Below, piece after piece: positions 27,192 through 35,317 of a DNA stretch of 48,662 bases (its first letter is position 1; the number at the start of each line of letters is the position of its first letter). The notes beneath the pieces are model-generated. The model was not told the DNA's origin. It saw nothing but the letters and a program-made list of their open reading frames with translations, and did not search any database. The DNA lies in NCBI RefSeq assembly GCF_009712225.1, contig NZ_WASP01000003.1, forward strand, positions 187,289 to 235,950, in the 5' to 3' direction. This stretch comes from Desulfovibrio sp. GTDB taxonomy: Bacteria; Desulfobacterota; Desulfovibrionia; Desulfovibrionales; Desulfovibrionaceae. The position numbers were made by a program, and so were the translations under genes.

Positions 27192-27497
27192 TTACTTCTC
27201 GGACAGTTCGCGGTGCCTGAGGTCAATACCCATGTGGGTCATGACAACGTCTGCCAACCAGCCAAGTATGCAACCCACAACGGGGATGATGGCCATGGTC
27301 AGAATAGCAAAGAACAGGTGGCTTTCATTGTACATTTCAGCCCACCAATACAATATGCCGTCAAGCTTGCGCGTATCGGCTACCACAACCACGTTGGCAA
27401 CCTTACCGCCGCCAGCGGCAAGGGCCATACCAGGTAATGCCGCTACCATCAGCGCGCACCCCGCAAGCCATGTCCAGAGCCTCTGCATCTTTTTCAT
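27192..27497 (-). CDS. Small exported/membrane protein, first gene of TauE operon
   Basis: 101-residue protein from the ATG at 27497, which is preceded by GGAGGAAG; a longer frame reaches 27638 but would cross the promoter. A signal-like N-terminus (residues 1-29, ending MALAAGG) is followed by about 25 hydrophilic residues and a hydrophobic helix (LFFAILTMAIIPVVGCILGWL, about 63-84), with a short charged tail. Function is unknown. It lies 15 nt ahead of the TauE gene and is the first gene behind the -24/-12 promoter. Confidence 0.72.
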   Translation of the reverse strand: MKKMQRLWTWLAGCALMVAALPGMALAAGGGKVANVVVVADTRKLDGILYWWAEMYNESHLFFAILTMAIIPVVGCILGWLADVVMTHMGIDLRHRELSEK

Positions 27498-27616
27498 AAC
27501 TTCCTCCACGTCAAAATTTGACATCTCCACTGCGTCCACAATTGCCATTTTTCCATTTTGCGACCCCCCTTTATGCCCAGGAGGGTTCGCCTTGTTGCCT
27601 CGAATGTGAAAGTTAT

Positions 27617-27632
27617 AGCAAAGCCCGTGCCA
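27617..27632 (-). promoter_or_regulatory. Sigma-54 (-24/-12) promoter of the TauE operon
   Basis: On the minus strand the sequence TGGCACGGGCTTTGCT matches the RpoN consensus TGGCACG-N4-TTGCW at every specified position, with the obligatory 10-nt spacing between GG and GC. Transcription would start near 27605, about 110 nt before the first gene's ATG at 27497. The divergent gene encodes a sigma-54 enhancer-binding protein. Confidence 0.88.
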
Positions 27633-27652
27633 TTGCATGATTTTTGCTCATA

Positions 27653-27740
27653 ATTGCGGCTTTTTTACTATTTTTGCGCGAAAAATCTTGTCACAAGAGC
27701 GAATGTTTTTTACAATCATTTCCACGATTGCGCTTTTTTG
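27653..27740. promoter_or_regulatory. Candidate upstream activator sites for the sigma-54 promoter
   Basis: Between the -24/-12 promoter and the regulator gene are an 11-bp palindrome CTTGTCACAAG (27687-27697, about 85 nt upstream of the predicted start) and a direct repeat ATTGCG(G)CTTTTTT (27653-27666 and 27727-27739). Spacing fits enhancer sites, but no binding consensus is known for this regulator. Confidence 0.35.
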
Positions 27741-27759
27741 CACAAATCAGGGGAGCACT

Positions 27760-30450
27760 ATGCGCTTACACAGAACTCTTCCCCAGGGCAACTCGCTGGA
27801 GTTCGCCTCATTCTTCATGAATCGCAGCCTCGTGAACCGCATGCTCATGCTTGGGCTACCGGTTTTGGCAGTGGTTTTGTTGATTATTTTTACTGCTACT
27901 GGCAGCAGCATAGAAGACATTCTCGATCGCGCAATTGCGCGCAATGCACAGCTTCAATCCCAGGCGATGCGTCTTGCGCTGGAACAAGCGCTTGAAGAAA
28001 CGCGCAACCAGCTACTTATTCTTGCTGCTGGCTCCATGGAACAGAAAGACATGGTCAACCGGCTCAAGTTTCGCGCCAAGGCCGGGGGATTGCGTTATAG
28101 AGAAATTGCCTTTGAAGGCCTTACCCCCGACAATCGCTACCTGCTTGTCAACGCAGACGGCGAGGTCATCAATGTTCCCATGCGCCAGGCCCTGGCCAGC
28201 CCCACAGGTCCTTTCCACGGCATTGCTGGCGAACATCGCATCGGTCATGTAAGTGTTGCGCAGCCCGTGGAGGTCACCTATTCAATGGTGCCCGTTAAGG
28301 GCAGCAACCAGAATATCTCCCTGTATGTGCTGCGCTTTGCCACCCCGGTACAGGGTGCGGACGGCGAATTTGTGGGCTATCTGATGCTCTCGCTCGATCT
28401 GCGGGAACTGCGGGATATAATTTCTGCCTACTCTGCACCCAATGCCCCCATTGCTGCAGCTGGCACAGACGTGCGCGTGCGCACGCTTTTTTTTGACCGC
28501 GAAGGCTGGATGCTCTTTCAGTCTGAAGTTCCAGACGCGGGCCTGCCCCAGCGCAGTCTGGCAACTGATGCCGTGCGCGCAGGTTTTACTGGCGATTTTG
28601 GCAGGCCTGGCTTTAACACGGCATTCCGCCCCGGCCCGGAGCATATCAATTACTGGAACATGGTATCCGACGTTCAGGAGGGCAAAACCGGTCAACTTGC
28701 CCTGTCTGAAACCACCACGCTGTGGAGCAACAGCCAGATGCGCGTGGAAAGGGTCAGCTATGTGCCTGTTTCCTTCAGCCCTATCTCGCAAGCAGATTCT
28801 ATTGTTCTGGGCGGTCTGGCCGTATTGGACACCAGCTTTACCACTACCCGCACGGGCGGGCAGCTTATGGGCATATATATTGGAGCCTTTGTTGGCGGCA
28901 CGCTGCTGCTCGGCCTGAGTTTGTGGTGGCTTGCACGCCAGATGACCCGTTCTCTCAATGCTGTCACCTCCGAGCTGGAACTGCGCAACATATCAGGCGA
29001 TGACGGCAACATTGACCTGCCGCCGATGCCGCGTGAACTTGAGCGGCTCAAGGGGGGGGTCAACGATCTGCTGGAACGGCTACGCAATGCCGCAGAGGCC
29101 CGACGCCTGCGGGCGGCGGAAGACGATGCCCAGGCGCAACGCGAACCGGTGGCAGACCTGCCCCACCCGGAAGACCTGCCCGTAAATGGCCTTATTGGCA
29201 CATCACCCGCCATGCTGACCCTGTGCGACAACGTGCGTAAAGCATCGCAAGTAATGGCCGACGTGCTTGTGGTAGGCGAAACCGGCACTGGCAAGGAGCT
29301 GGTTTCTGAGGCCATTCACAGGCTCAGCGCCAGAAGTGCAGGGCCATTCATCACCATCAACTGCGGCGCGCTGGACGAAAATCTGCTTATGGATACCCTT
29401 TTCGGGCATGTTAAGGGGGCATTTACCGAGGCGCGCGCACCGCGCAAGGGGGCCTTTTTAACAGCGCAGGGCGGTACGCTCATGCTCGACGAGGTGGGCA
29501 ATGCGGCCCCCAAGGTACAGCAGGCCCTGCTGCGGGCGCTCTCTACCCGCCGCATACGCCCGCTTGGCAGCGATGAGGACGTTCCCTTTGACACGCGCAT
29601 TATCGCCGCCACCAACGCCTCGCTGATCGACGACGCCCAGAGGGGTTCGTTCCGCGAAGACCTGTACTACCGGCTGGCGGTTATCACCATCAACACACCG
29701 CCCCTGCGTGATCGAAAGTCCGACATTCCTTCGCTCACCGTGTATTTTCTCTCAGAGGCGCTCAAGGCCAAGGCCAGGCTCAAGGCAGACGCAGGAGCAT
29801 CCACCCCTGCCATCCCCCCCGTCATTCCCCAGATCAGCAAGGGGGCCATGACAAAGCTCATGGAGTACGAGTGGCCCGGCAACGTGCGTGAGCTTAAAAA
29901 TACGCTTACGAGAGCCCTGGCTTTTTGCGAAAGCGGCATTCTTTTTGCAGAAGATATTCAGCTAGGTCACGCAATTCAGGGTCAGGGTGAGGCCTTTCAG
30001 AACGAAAACGCCTCCGTCCAGTTGCAGGATTCGCGCAATCAGCAGGATACCCCCTGCGAGCAGGGTTTCTGCACTGCCCCGCCGGTTGATGCTGGTGCAA
30101 GAGCCAACGGCCTGCCTGGCAGGCTCGCAGAGCAGCCCCCCGCCGAGATGGTGGGAGCACAGGACGAAAGCGAATTTGCAGCACCACGGCAGCAGCCTGA
30201 CCCCACCGAGCCGCAGGGCAGCCTGCAGCACGGACTCAATGTGGCGGAAAAACTCAATCGCCGCATCATGGACGCGTGGCCGACCATTGCCGCCGCTGGC
30301 AGTATCAGCCGTCAGGAGTATCAATCACTGGCTGGCAAGGATATTTCCATGCGCACCGCGCAATACGACCTGCAGCTACTGGTTCAGCAGGGGCTGGTAC
30401 GCAAGGAGGGTCGCGGCCCGGCGCAGCGGTATGTGGTCATTGGCAGGTAG
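27760..30450 (+). CDS. Membrane-anchored sigma-54 enhancer-binding regulator with periplasmic sensor
   Basis: 896-residue one-component activator. Start chosen at 27760, with GGGGAG 5 nt upstream; the frame is open to 27637. Helix 1 is at about 27-48. A periplasmic Cache-like sensor region spans about 50-368 and helix 2 about 370-392, followed by a HAMP-like/coiled linker. The AAA+ domain carries Walker A GETGTGKE (about 505-512), Walker B LMLDE (574-578) and arginine finger in FREDLYYRL (631 onward). The loop that contacts sigma-54 reads GAFTEA (553-558) instead of GAFTGA. After an Ala/Pro insertion within the lid comes a Gln/Pro-rich stretch. The C-terminus (about 826-896) looks like a winged helix (SMRTAQYDLQLLVQQGLV), not a Fis-type helix. 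It is divergent from the sigma-54-promoted TauE operon, its likely target. Confidence 0.88.
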   Translation: MRLHRTLPQGNSLEFASFFMNRSLVNRMLMLGLPVLAVVLLIIFTATGSSIEDILDRAIARNAQLQSQAMRLALEQALEETRNQLLILAAGSMEQKDMVNRLKFRAKAGGLRYREIAFEGLTPDNRYLLVNADGEVINVPMRQALASPTGPFHGIAGEHRIGHVSVAQPVEVTYSMVPVKGSNQNISLYVLRFATPVQGADGEFVGYLMLSLDLRELRDIISAYSAPNAPIAAAGTDVRVRTLFFDREGWMLFQSEVPDAGLPQRSLATDAVRAGFTGDFGRPGFNTAFRPGPEHINYWNMVSDVQEGKTGQLALSETTTLWSNSQMRVERVSYVPVSFSPISQADSIVLGGLAVLDTSFTTTRTGGQLMGIYIGAFVGGTLLLGLSLWWLARQMTRSLNAVTSELELRNISGDDGNIDLPPMPRELERLKGGVNDLLERLRNAAEARRLRAAEDDAQAQREPVADLPHPEDLPVNGLIGTSPAMLTLCDNVRKASQVMADVLVVGETGTGKELVSEAIHRLSARSAGPFITINCGALDENLLMDTLFGHVKGAFTEARAPRKGAFLTAQGGTLMLDEVGNAAPKVQQALLRALSTRRIRPLGSDEDVPFDTRIIAATNASLIDDAQRGSFREDLYYRLAVITINTPPLRDRKSDIPSLTVYFLSEALKAKARLKADAGASTPAIPPVIPQISKGAMTKLMEYEWPGNVRELKNTLTRALAFCESGILFAEDIQLGHAIQGQGEAFQNENASVQLQDSRNQQDTPCEQGFCTAPPVDAGARANGLPGRLAEQPPAEMVGAQDESEFAAPRQQPDPTEPQGSLQHGLNVAEKLNRRIMDAWPTIAAAGSISRQEYQSLAGKDISMRTAQYDLQLLVQQGLVRKEGRGPAQRYVVIGR

Positions 30451-30490
30451 CGCCAGCACAACCATGCGTTTTTTTCTGCTGTAGACATAT

Positions 30491-30520
30491 GGCTGGGCCG
30501 ACATTGTTTTACTCCCAGCC
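30491..30520 (+). repeat. 7-bp inverted repeat between the regulator and the PEP-synthase-like gene
   Basis: GGCTGGG (30491-30497) and CCCAGCC (30514-30520) form a hairpin 41 nt after the regulator's stop. No T-run follows, so it is a weak terminator candidate, an operator or a processing site. Confidence 0.35.
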
Positions 30521-30618
30521 GCACGAACAGCATAAAACAGACAACGTGACGGCAGTGCGCTGGCGTTTGGCATCATCGGCTCAGGTCTTGATGGCAAACT
30601 GCAACCAAGGATGAACGC

Positions 30619-33183
30619 ATGGCCTCACTGCTGAAAAAACTGTTTGGCATTGCCCCGCGTGTGAGCCGCGAGGCGGCAATGGAGGCCTTTAACAAGCGCT
30701 ATGCCTCATTCAAGGATCTGCTTCAGGCCAACGCAGATCTTGCTGGCGTGATGGCCGGGCTGGATGCGACCCTGCGCGGCGACAAACACATGGAAACCAG
30801 CGAGGTGCGCAAGCAGGCCCGCCGAGCCATTTTCCATTGCGAGCGCATGGCTTCCACCCTGAGCGAAATGTCGGGGCAGTGTGATATATCACTGGGTACG
30901 GCTGTACATGCCATTGCCTCGCGCATCGAGCATGAGCTGGACCAGCTTGCCCGAGGCGACGTGCCGCAGTTTACCCTGCCACTCTCAGAAGTAGATTCAA
31001 GCATGGCCTACAGCGTGGGAGGCAAAAACGCCAATCTGGGCGAGTTGCGCAACATGCTTGCCATGCCAGTACCGCGTGGCTTTGCCATCACCATTCGCGC
31101 TGGCAGCTATTTTTTACTGCGTACGCCAGGGCTGTTCAAAAACCTCTTCAAGCTGCTCAAGTGCGTTGACCCCGATAAACCCGCCCTCATTGCAGAGATT
31201 TCGCAGCAGGTAGAAAACCTGGTGCTTGAAGCGCCCATCCCCGCCGAGGTTGAGCACGCCCTGTTTGCTGAATGGGATTCGGCCTTTGGCAAGGATGCCG
31301 ACGTGGTGGTAGCCCTGCGCTCAAGCGCCATTGCAGAAGATGGCGTGCAGTCTTTTGCTGGTCAGTACCGCAGTATTCTTGGCGTTACCTGTCAGGAGCT
31401 GCTGTCTGCCTTCAAAAAGGTGGTTGCCAGCCTGTTTTCGCCCCGCGCTCTCACCTATCGCGCAGAGCACGGCTACGACCTCGATGCCACGGGCATGGGC
31501 CTGTGCTGCGTTGAAATGGTCCGGTCCAAGGCCGCTGGCGTGGCTTTTTCTCGCCACCCGGTAGACCTGCGCTCCAACGCCACCGTAATCAACGGATTGT
31601 GGGGGCTTGGCGAAATGGTGGTGGACGGATCAGGGACCCCCGATCAGTGGCTTGTTTCGCGCGCCACAAAAAAAATCACCATGGCCACCATTGCCCACAA
31701 AACCGTGCGGCTGCGCCTTACACGCAGCAAAAGCGGAATTGTGGACAGCGTGCTTGAGCCCGTACCCGATACCCTGCGCAACGTCCCCTGCCTCAGCGAC
31801 GATCAGGTGCGCAGGCTTGCAGAAATGGTCATGGAGCTCGAGCAGCACTATCAGTACCCGCAGGATATGGAATGGGCCGTTGACGAAGACGACCAGATTG
31901 TGCTGCTGCAAACGCGCCCCATGGGACTCGACAACGCATCTGAAGAACATTCCGCCCCGGCCTTGCGGCACCTGCGACCCCTGCTTTCTGGCGGCGACAT
32001 TGCCGCCCGGGGTGTGGGCTGCGGCCCCATCGTGCACGTGGGTGAGGGCGAAGATATGACGCACTTTCCCGAAGGCGCTGTCATGCTGCTGGCCCATTCA
32101 TCGCCCAACGCCATGGCTGCCATGCGCCGGGCAACGGCCATAATAGCCGAAACTGGCAGCCTTACCGGTCATATGGCATCCATCTGCCGCGAATTTGGCG
32201 TGCCCACGATCATGAATATGCCCGGAGCAAACAGCATTCTGTCTGACGGGCAGGTGGTAACTGTCGATGCCCTTTCGGGCAGGGTTTTTGACGGCGAGGT
32301 GCAGGAACTGCTGGCGTTGCGGCTGGTACGGCCACAGGCCAAGGCCAGCAGCCCCGCGCTGGTGTTATTGCGGCGCATTGCCCCCTACATTCTGCCCCTG
32401 CACCTTGTGGACCCGCGCGCCGATACATTTACGCCCCGCCACTGCACCTCGCTGCACGATATAATGCGTTACGTACACGAACTGAGCTACACGCAGATGT
32501 TCCAGATTTCTGACCGGGTTACCGACAACAGCGCTGGCATTGCCAGCAAACTGGCCTGCACCGTGCCGCTTGACCTGCACGTCATCGATCTGGGCGGCGG
32601 CCTGCGCAATCCTGAATCGCGCCAGGTTACGCCCAACGATGTGGTCAGCGTGCCGCTCAGATGTGTACTTGAAGGCATGCTCAACCCGGCAGTGCAGGCC
32701 AGAGGGCCAAGGCCGGTAAACATGCGCGGTTTTCTGTCGGTAATGGGGCAAACTGCCATTGGCGGCAATCAGGAGGGTTGCTCGCGTTTCGGGCAGCGCA
32801 GCTACGCCATCGTATCTGACCGCTATCTCAATTTTTCCTCGCGCGTGGGTTACCATTATGCCATTCTTGACTGCTGGTGCGGCGAAACACTGAGCAAAAA
32901 CTACATACGCTTTGAATTTGCTGGCGGTGCGGCAGCCAACGCCCAGCGCATACGGCGCGTGCTCTGCATCGGGCTTATACTCAAGGAGCTGGGCTTTACC
33001 GTGGAGATAACGGGTGATAGACTGCGCGCACGTTACCAAAAATACCCCAGGCATGAGCTGTGCGCGCGCCTGGATCAATTGGGACGACTTCTGATAATGA
33101 CCCGCCAGATGGATATGCTTATGGTGGACGACGCTGCCGTTCAGGCCTATGCCACCAAGTTTCTCAATGGCGAATATCATTAG
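30619..33183 (+). CDS. PEP-synthase-like phosphotransferase lacking the PEP/pyruvate barrel
   Basis: 854-residue protein. A helical N-terminal region (about 1-110) precedes a PPDK_N ATP-binding domain (about 115-435) with GGKNANLGEL, RSSAIAEDGVQSFAGQY, GVAFSRHPVD, NGLWGLGEMVVDG and DMEWAVDEDDQIVLLQTRP. A phosphohistidine swivel domain follows (about 455-560), its His518 in SLTGHMASICREFGVPTIMN. A canonical PEP synthase would next have a TIM-barrel with PEP-binding motifs. Here the last 280 residues carry a different sequence (ISDRVTDNSAG, VIDLGGGL, GYHYAILDCWCGE) that I do not recognise. It presumably moves phosphate from ATP via His518 to an unknown acceptor. AAGGA precedes the ATG by 7 nt. 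It lies 168 nt after the sigma-54 regulator and before an MFS gene. Confidence 0.85.
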   Translation: MASLLKKLFGIAPRVSREAAMEAFNKRYASFKDLLQANADLAGVMAGLDATLRGDKHMETSEVRKQARRAIFHCERMASTLSEMSGQCDISLGTAVHAIASRIEHELDQLARGDVPQFTLPLSEVDSSMAYSVGGKNANLGELRNMLAMPVPRGFAITIRAGSYFLLRTPGLFKNLFKLLKCVDPDKPALIAEISQQVENLVLEAPIPAEVEHALFAEWDSAFGKDADVVVALRSSAIAEDGVQSFAGQYRSILGVTCQELLSAFKKVVASLFSPRALTYRAEHGYDLDATGMGLCCVEMVRSKAAGVAFSRHPVDLRSNATVINGLWGLGEMVVDGSGTPDQWLVSRATKKITMATIAHKTVRLRLTRSKSGIVDSVLEPVPDTLRNVPCLSDDQVRRLAEMVMELEQHYQYPQDMEWAVDEDDQIVLLQTRPMGLDNASEEHSAPALRHLRPLLSGGDIAARGVGCGPIVHVGEGEDMTHFPEGAVMLLAHSSPNAMAAMRRATAIIAETGSLTGHMASICREFGVPTIMNMPGANSILSDGQVVTVDALSGRVFDGEVQELLALRLVRPQAKASSPALVLLRRIAPYILPLHLVDPRADTFTPRHCTSLHDIMRYVHELSYTQMFQISDRVTDNSAGIASKLACTVPLDLHVIDLGGGLRNPESRQVTPNDVVSVPLRCVLEGMLNPAVQARGPRPVNMRGFLSVMGQTAIGGNQEGCSRFGQRSYAIVSDRYLNFSSRVGYHYAILDCWCGETLSKNYIRFEFAGGAAANAQRIRRVLCIGLILKELGFTVEITGDRLRARYQKYPRHELCARLDQLGRLLIMTRQMDMLMVDDAAVQAYATKFLNGEYH

Positions 33184-33260
33184 CCGCACGCCCTAAGCGG
33201 GGGTGAGCCCGGCCCCGCACGGCGGCCTGGGCCATCGCGGCAAAACACGATTGAGGCCCC

Positions 33261-34520
33261 ATGCCGTCGCTAGTTGCGTCGTCTGCCCAAACCCCGAAAA
33301 GCAATGCCTTTTCCGAGCCGCCGCAGACGCTTTTAAGCCGTGATTTTGTTCTGCTGTTTTGCATGACCATGTTCTGCAACAGCTTTGTGGCCGTTTTTTA
33401 CTGTTTTGAACAATGGCTCGAGGCGCTTTCCGTCAGCCCCAACTGGCGCGGAATACTGCTCTCTTCCATGTTTGTCATGGTGCTGATCTTCAGGCAGGTG
33501 GCAAGCGTGGTTCTGCTGCGGCGCGGCAAGCTGTTGCCCATGGCTGTTTCCATACTGGTTTCAGGCGGCGTAATGCTGGCCTACCCGTATGTGGGCGGGG
33601 CGCACACTATTGGCCTCGTTCTGCTGCTGCGCGTGGTGCAGGGTATTTCGCTGGCCGTATTCTCGTGCTGCACAGTGTCTGTGCTGGTAAGCTGCATTCC
33701 CAAGGGACAGAGCGCCCGGGGGTTTGCCATTTTTTCGCTTACCCTGCTGCTGCCCTATTCCATTATTCCTGCCGTGGGCGAACAGATACTGCCCCTGCTG
33801 GGCGGCGAGCCCCACCTTTTTGCCGTCACGGCTCTGCTAACCATTCCCTCACTGCTCATGCTCATTCCTCTGGCACCCCGTCTGCGCACGCCCGAAATGG
33901 CCCAGGAGGCAGAGGGTGGCTTGTCTGGCCGCGAGCTGTGGCATGCGGTGAGCCATTCTGGTCTGTTTTTTGTTTACATGAGCTGCCTGACCTTCAGCAT
34001 CATGACCGTGCTGGCCATCTTTTTCATGAAAGGCCTGTGCTCAATCACCGGCGCTCACCCGGCCTGTTTTTTTACCACCTACACACTCACCATCATTCTG
34101 GTTCGGCTGGTGGGCAGCAACCGGCTTGATACCCTGCCACGTCACAAGATCACCATGCTGTGCAGCGCCCTGCTGGCCTGCTGCATGTTGGGGCTGGCCT
34201 GGGGGCCGCTGTGGGCATTTATTCCCCTTACACTCCTGTACGGGCTGGGGCTGGGCCTGCTCTACCCCCTGCTGGCGGCCATGGTCTATGACCGCTCAAC
34301 CCCCACAACCCGTTCCATCAATTCAAATGTGATGATGGCCACCTTTGATTCCAGCGGCATGTTTGCCCCCATCATCGGTGGACTTGTGATGTATGAAGGC
34401 TTTGGCTACCGCGGAGTTTTTGCCGCCACCGCCGTTTCCATCTCACTGTGCGGGCTCTCCATGCTGGCCGACAAGCTGCGCCTTGCGCGCTGGAAGCGCC
34501 AGGGAATCCAGCTGCCATAA
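33261..34520 (+). CDS. Major facilitator superfamily transporter
   Basis: 419-residue membrane protein with about 12 hydrophobic helices arranged as two six-helix halves. The GRxxxR-like loop between helices 2 and 3 is diverged (LLRRGKLLP). Helix 4-5 carries LLLRVVQGISLAVF with the MFS-typical Arg-Val-Val-Gln-Gly, and the tail has SNVMMATFDSSGMFAPIIGG. An N-terminal 25-residue hydrophilic lead precedes the first helix. The closest type is probably the arabinose-efflux-like MFS group; no substrate can be stated. It lies 77 nt after the PEP-synthase-like gene on the same strand and a terminator follows. Confidence 0.87.
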   Translation: MPSLVASSAQTPKSNAFSEPPQTLLSRDFVLLFCMTMFCNSFVAVFYCFEQWLEALSVSPNWRGILLSSMFVMVLIFRQVASVVLLRRGKLLPMAVSILVSGGVMLAYPYVGGAHTIGLVLLLRVVQGISLAVFSCCTVSVLVSCIPKGQSARGFAIFSLTLLLPYSIIPAVGEQILPLLGGEPHLFAVTALLTIPSLLMLIPLAPRLRTPEMAQEAEGGLSGRELWHAVSHSGLFFVYMSCLTFSIMTVLAIFFMKGLCSITGAHPACFFTTYTLTIILVRLVGSNRLDTLPRHKITMLCSALLACCMLGLAWGPLWAFIPLTLLYGLGLGLLYPLLAAMVYDRSTPTTRSINSNVMMATFDSSGMFAPIIGGLVMYEGFGYRGVFAATAVSISLCGLSMLADKLRLARWKRQGIQLP

Positions 34521-34549
34521 CCTGCTACATTAACCGGCATGTTCATTAA

Positions 34550-34595
34550 GGGCCTGTCCGCGCGCGATTGCACTGCGCGCTGGCAGGTCCTTTTT
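34550..34595 (+). terminator. Terminator after the MFS gene
   Basis: An interrupted inverted repeat GGCCTG..GCGCGC / GCGCGC..CAGGTCC (34551-34590) is followed by a five-T run, about 30 nt after the MFS stop and before the zinc-type operon. Confidence 0.8.
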
Positions 34596-34604
34596 CTGTA
34601 CCCA

Positions 34605-34632
34605 TTGACAAAAATGCAACGTTATATCATTT
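34605..34632 (+). promoter_or_regulatory. Promoter region with Zur-like palindrome ahead of the DUF2796 operon
   Basis: A TTGACA box (34605-34610) runs directly into a 21-bp imperfect palindrome (34612-34632) with outer arms AAATG and CATTT around an AT-rich centre containing GTTATAT. This resembles Zur/Fur-type boxes. The operon downstream includes a His-rich periplasmic protein, an ABC transporter and a Fur-family regulator, so zinc control is plausible. The -10 box is not clear. Confidence 0.5.
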
Positions 34633-34684
34633 CAAAAACATCTACCAACCCATCAAGCAACTACGTTTTTGAACGGGAGATATA

Positions 34685-35317
34685 ATGAAACGCACGATCC
34701 TTCTGGCGGCCTGCGCTGCCCTGCTTACCTCCGGCCCCACTCTGGCCCACGGCCCGCACGAACACGGTGCAGCCCATCTCAATGTGGCCGTTGACGGTTC
34801 AACCGTAACCATCGACCTTGAAAGCCCCCTTGCCAACGCTCTGCCTTTCGAACACTCACCCTCCACTCCGGCCCAGCGTAAAGCAGTGCAAAACATGGCA
34901 GCCACCCTGCGCAAGGCGGAAAATATTTTTATCCTTCCCGCTGCCGCCCAGTGCCGACTAAAGGAGGTGACGCTCGAATCAGCGGCACTGCCTGCAGAGC
35001 TGCTTACCGCCCCCCACACGCAACAACCTGCAAAATCAGAGCATAACGATCATATTGCCCATGGCGCAGATCACGTTGCAGGCAAACCTGAGCATGCAGA
35101 CCACGCTGACCATGCACCTGATGCCACTGAGGCCGCGCATGCGGATCTGGACGCATCCTTTGTTTTTGAATGCGCCAATGCGGATGCCCTGAAAAGTATG
35201 GATGTCAACCTGTTCGCAGCATGGCCAGCTCTGCACGAACTGCGCGTGCAGCTTGTGAGCCTCACGGGCCAGCACGCTGCCGAGCTGACTGCCGAGGCGC
35301 ACACCCTCAAATGGTAG
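34685..35317 (+). CDS. DUF2796 periplasmic zinc-binding-like protein (ZrgA-type)
   Basis: 210-residue exported protein of the DUF2796/ZrgA family. A signal peptide ending around residue 21 (TLA) exposes AHGPHEHGAAHLNVAVDG, the family opening with its His-rich metal site. A DLESPLANALPFEHSP segment follows. A low-complexity His/Asp/Ala region lies at about 117-152 (many HADH repeats). The second half is SFVFECANADALKSMDVNLFAAWP with LRVQLVSLTGQ at the end. In Vibrio cholerae a DUF2796 protein is part of the ZrgABCDE zinc uptake system. GGGAGA precedes the ATG. Here it heads an operon with an ABC ATPase, permease, DUF3299 and Fur protein. Confidence 0.87.
   Translation: MKRTILLAACAALLTSGPTLAHGPHEHGAAHLNVAVDGSTVTIDLESPLANALPFEHSPSTPAQRKAVQNMAATLRKAENIFILPAAAQCRLKEVTLESAALPAELLTAPHTQQPAKSEHNDHIAHGADHVAGKPEHADHADHAPDATEAAHADLDASFVFECANADALKSMDVNLFAAWPALHELRVQLVSLTGQHAAELTAEAHTLKW

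Noticed and set aside
27498..27638. N-terminal extension of the small membrane protein
   Set aside because: Would cover the sigma-54 promoter; GGAGGAAG before 27497 is a strong start.
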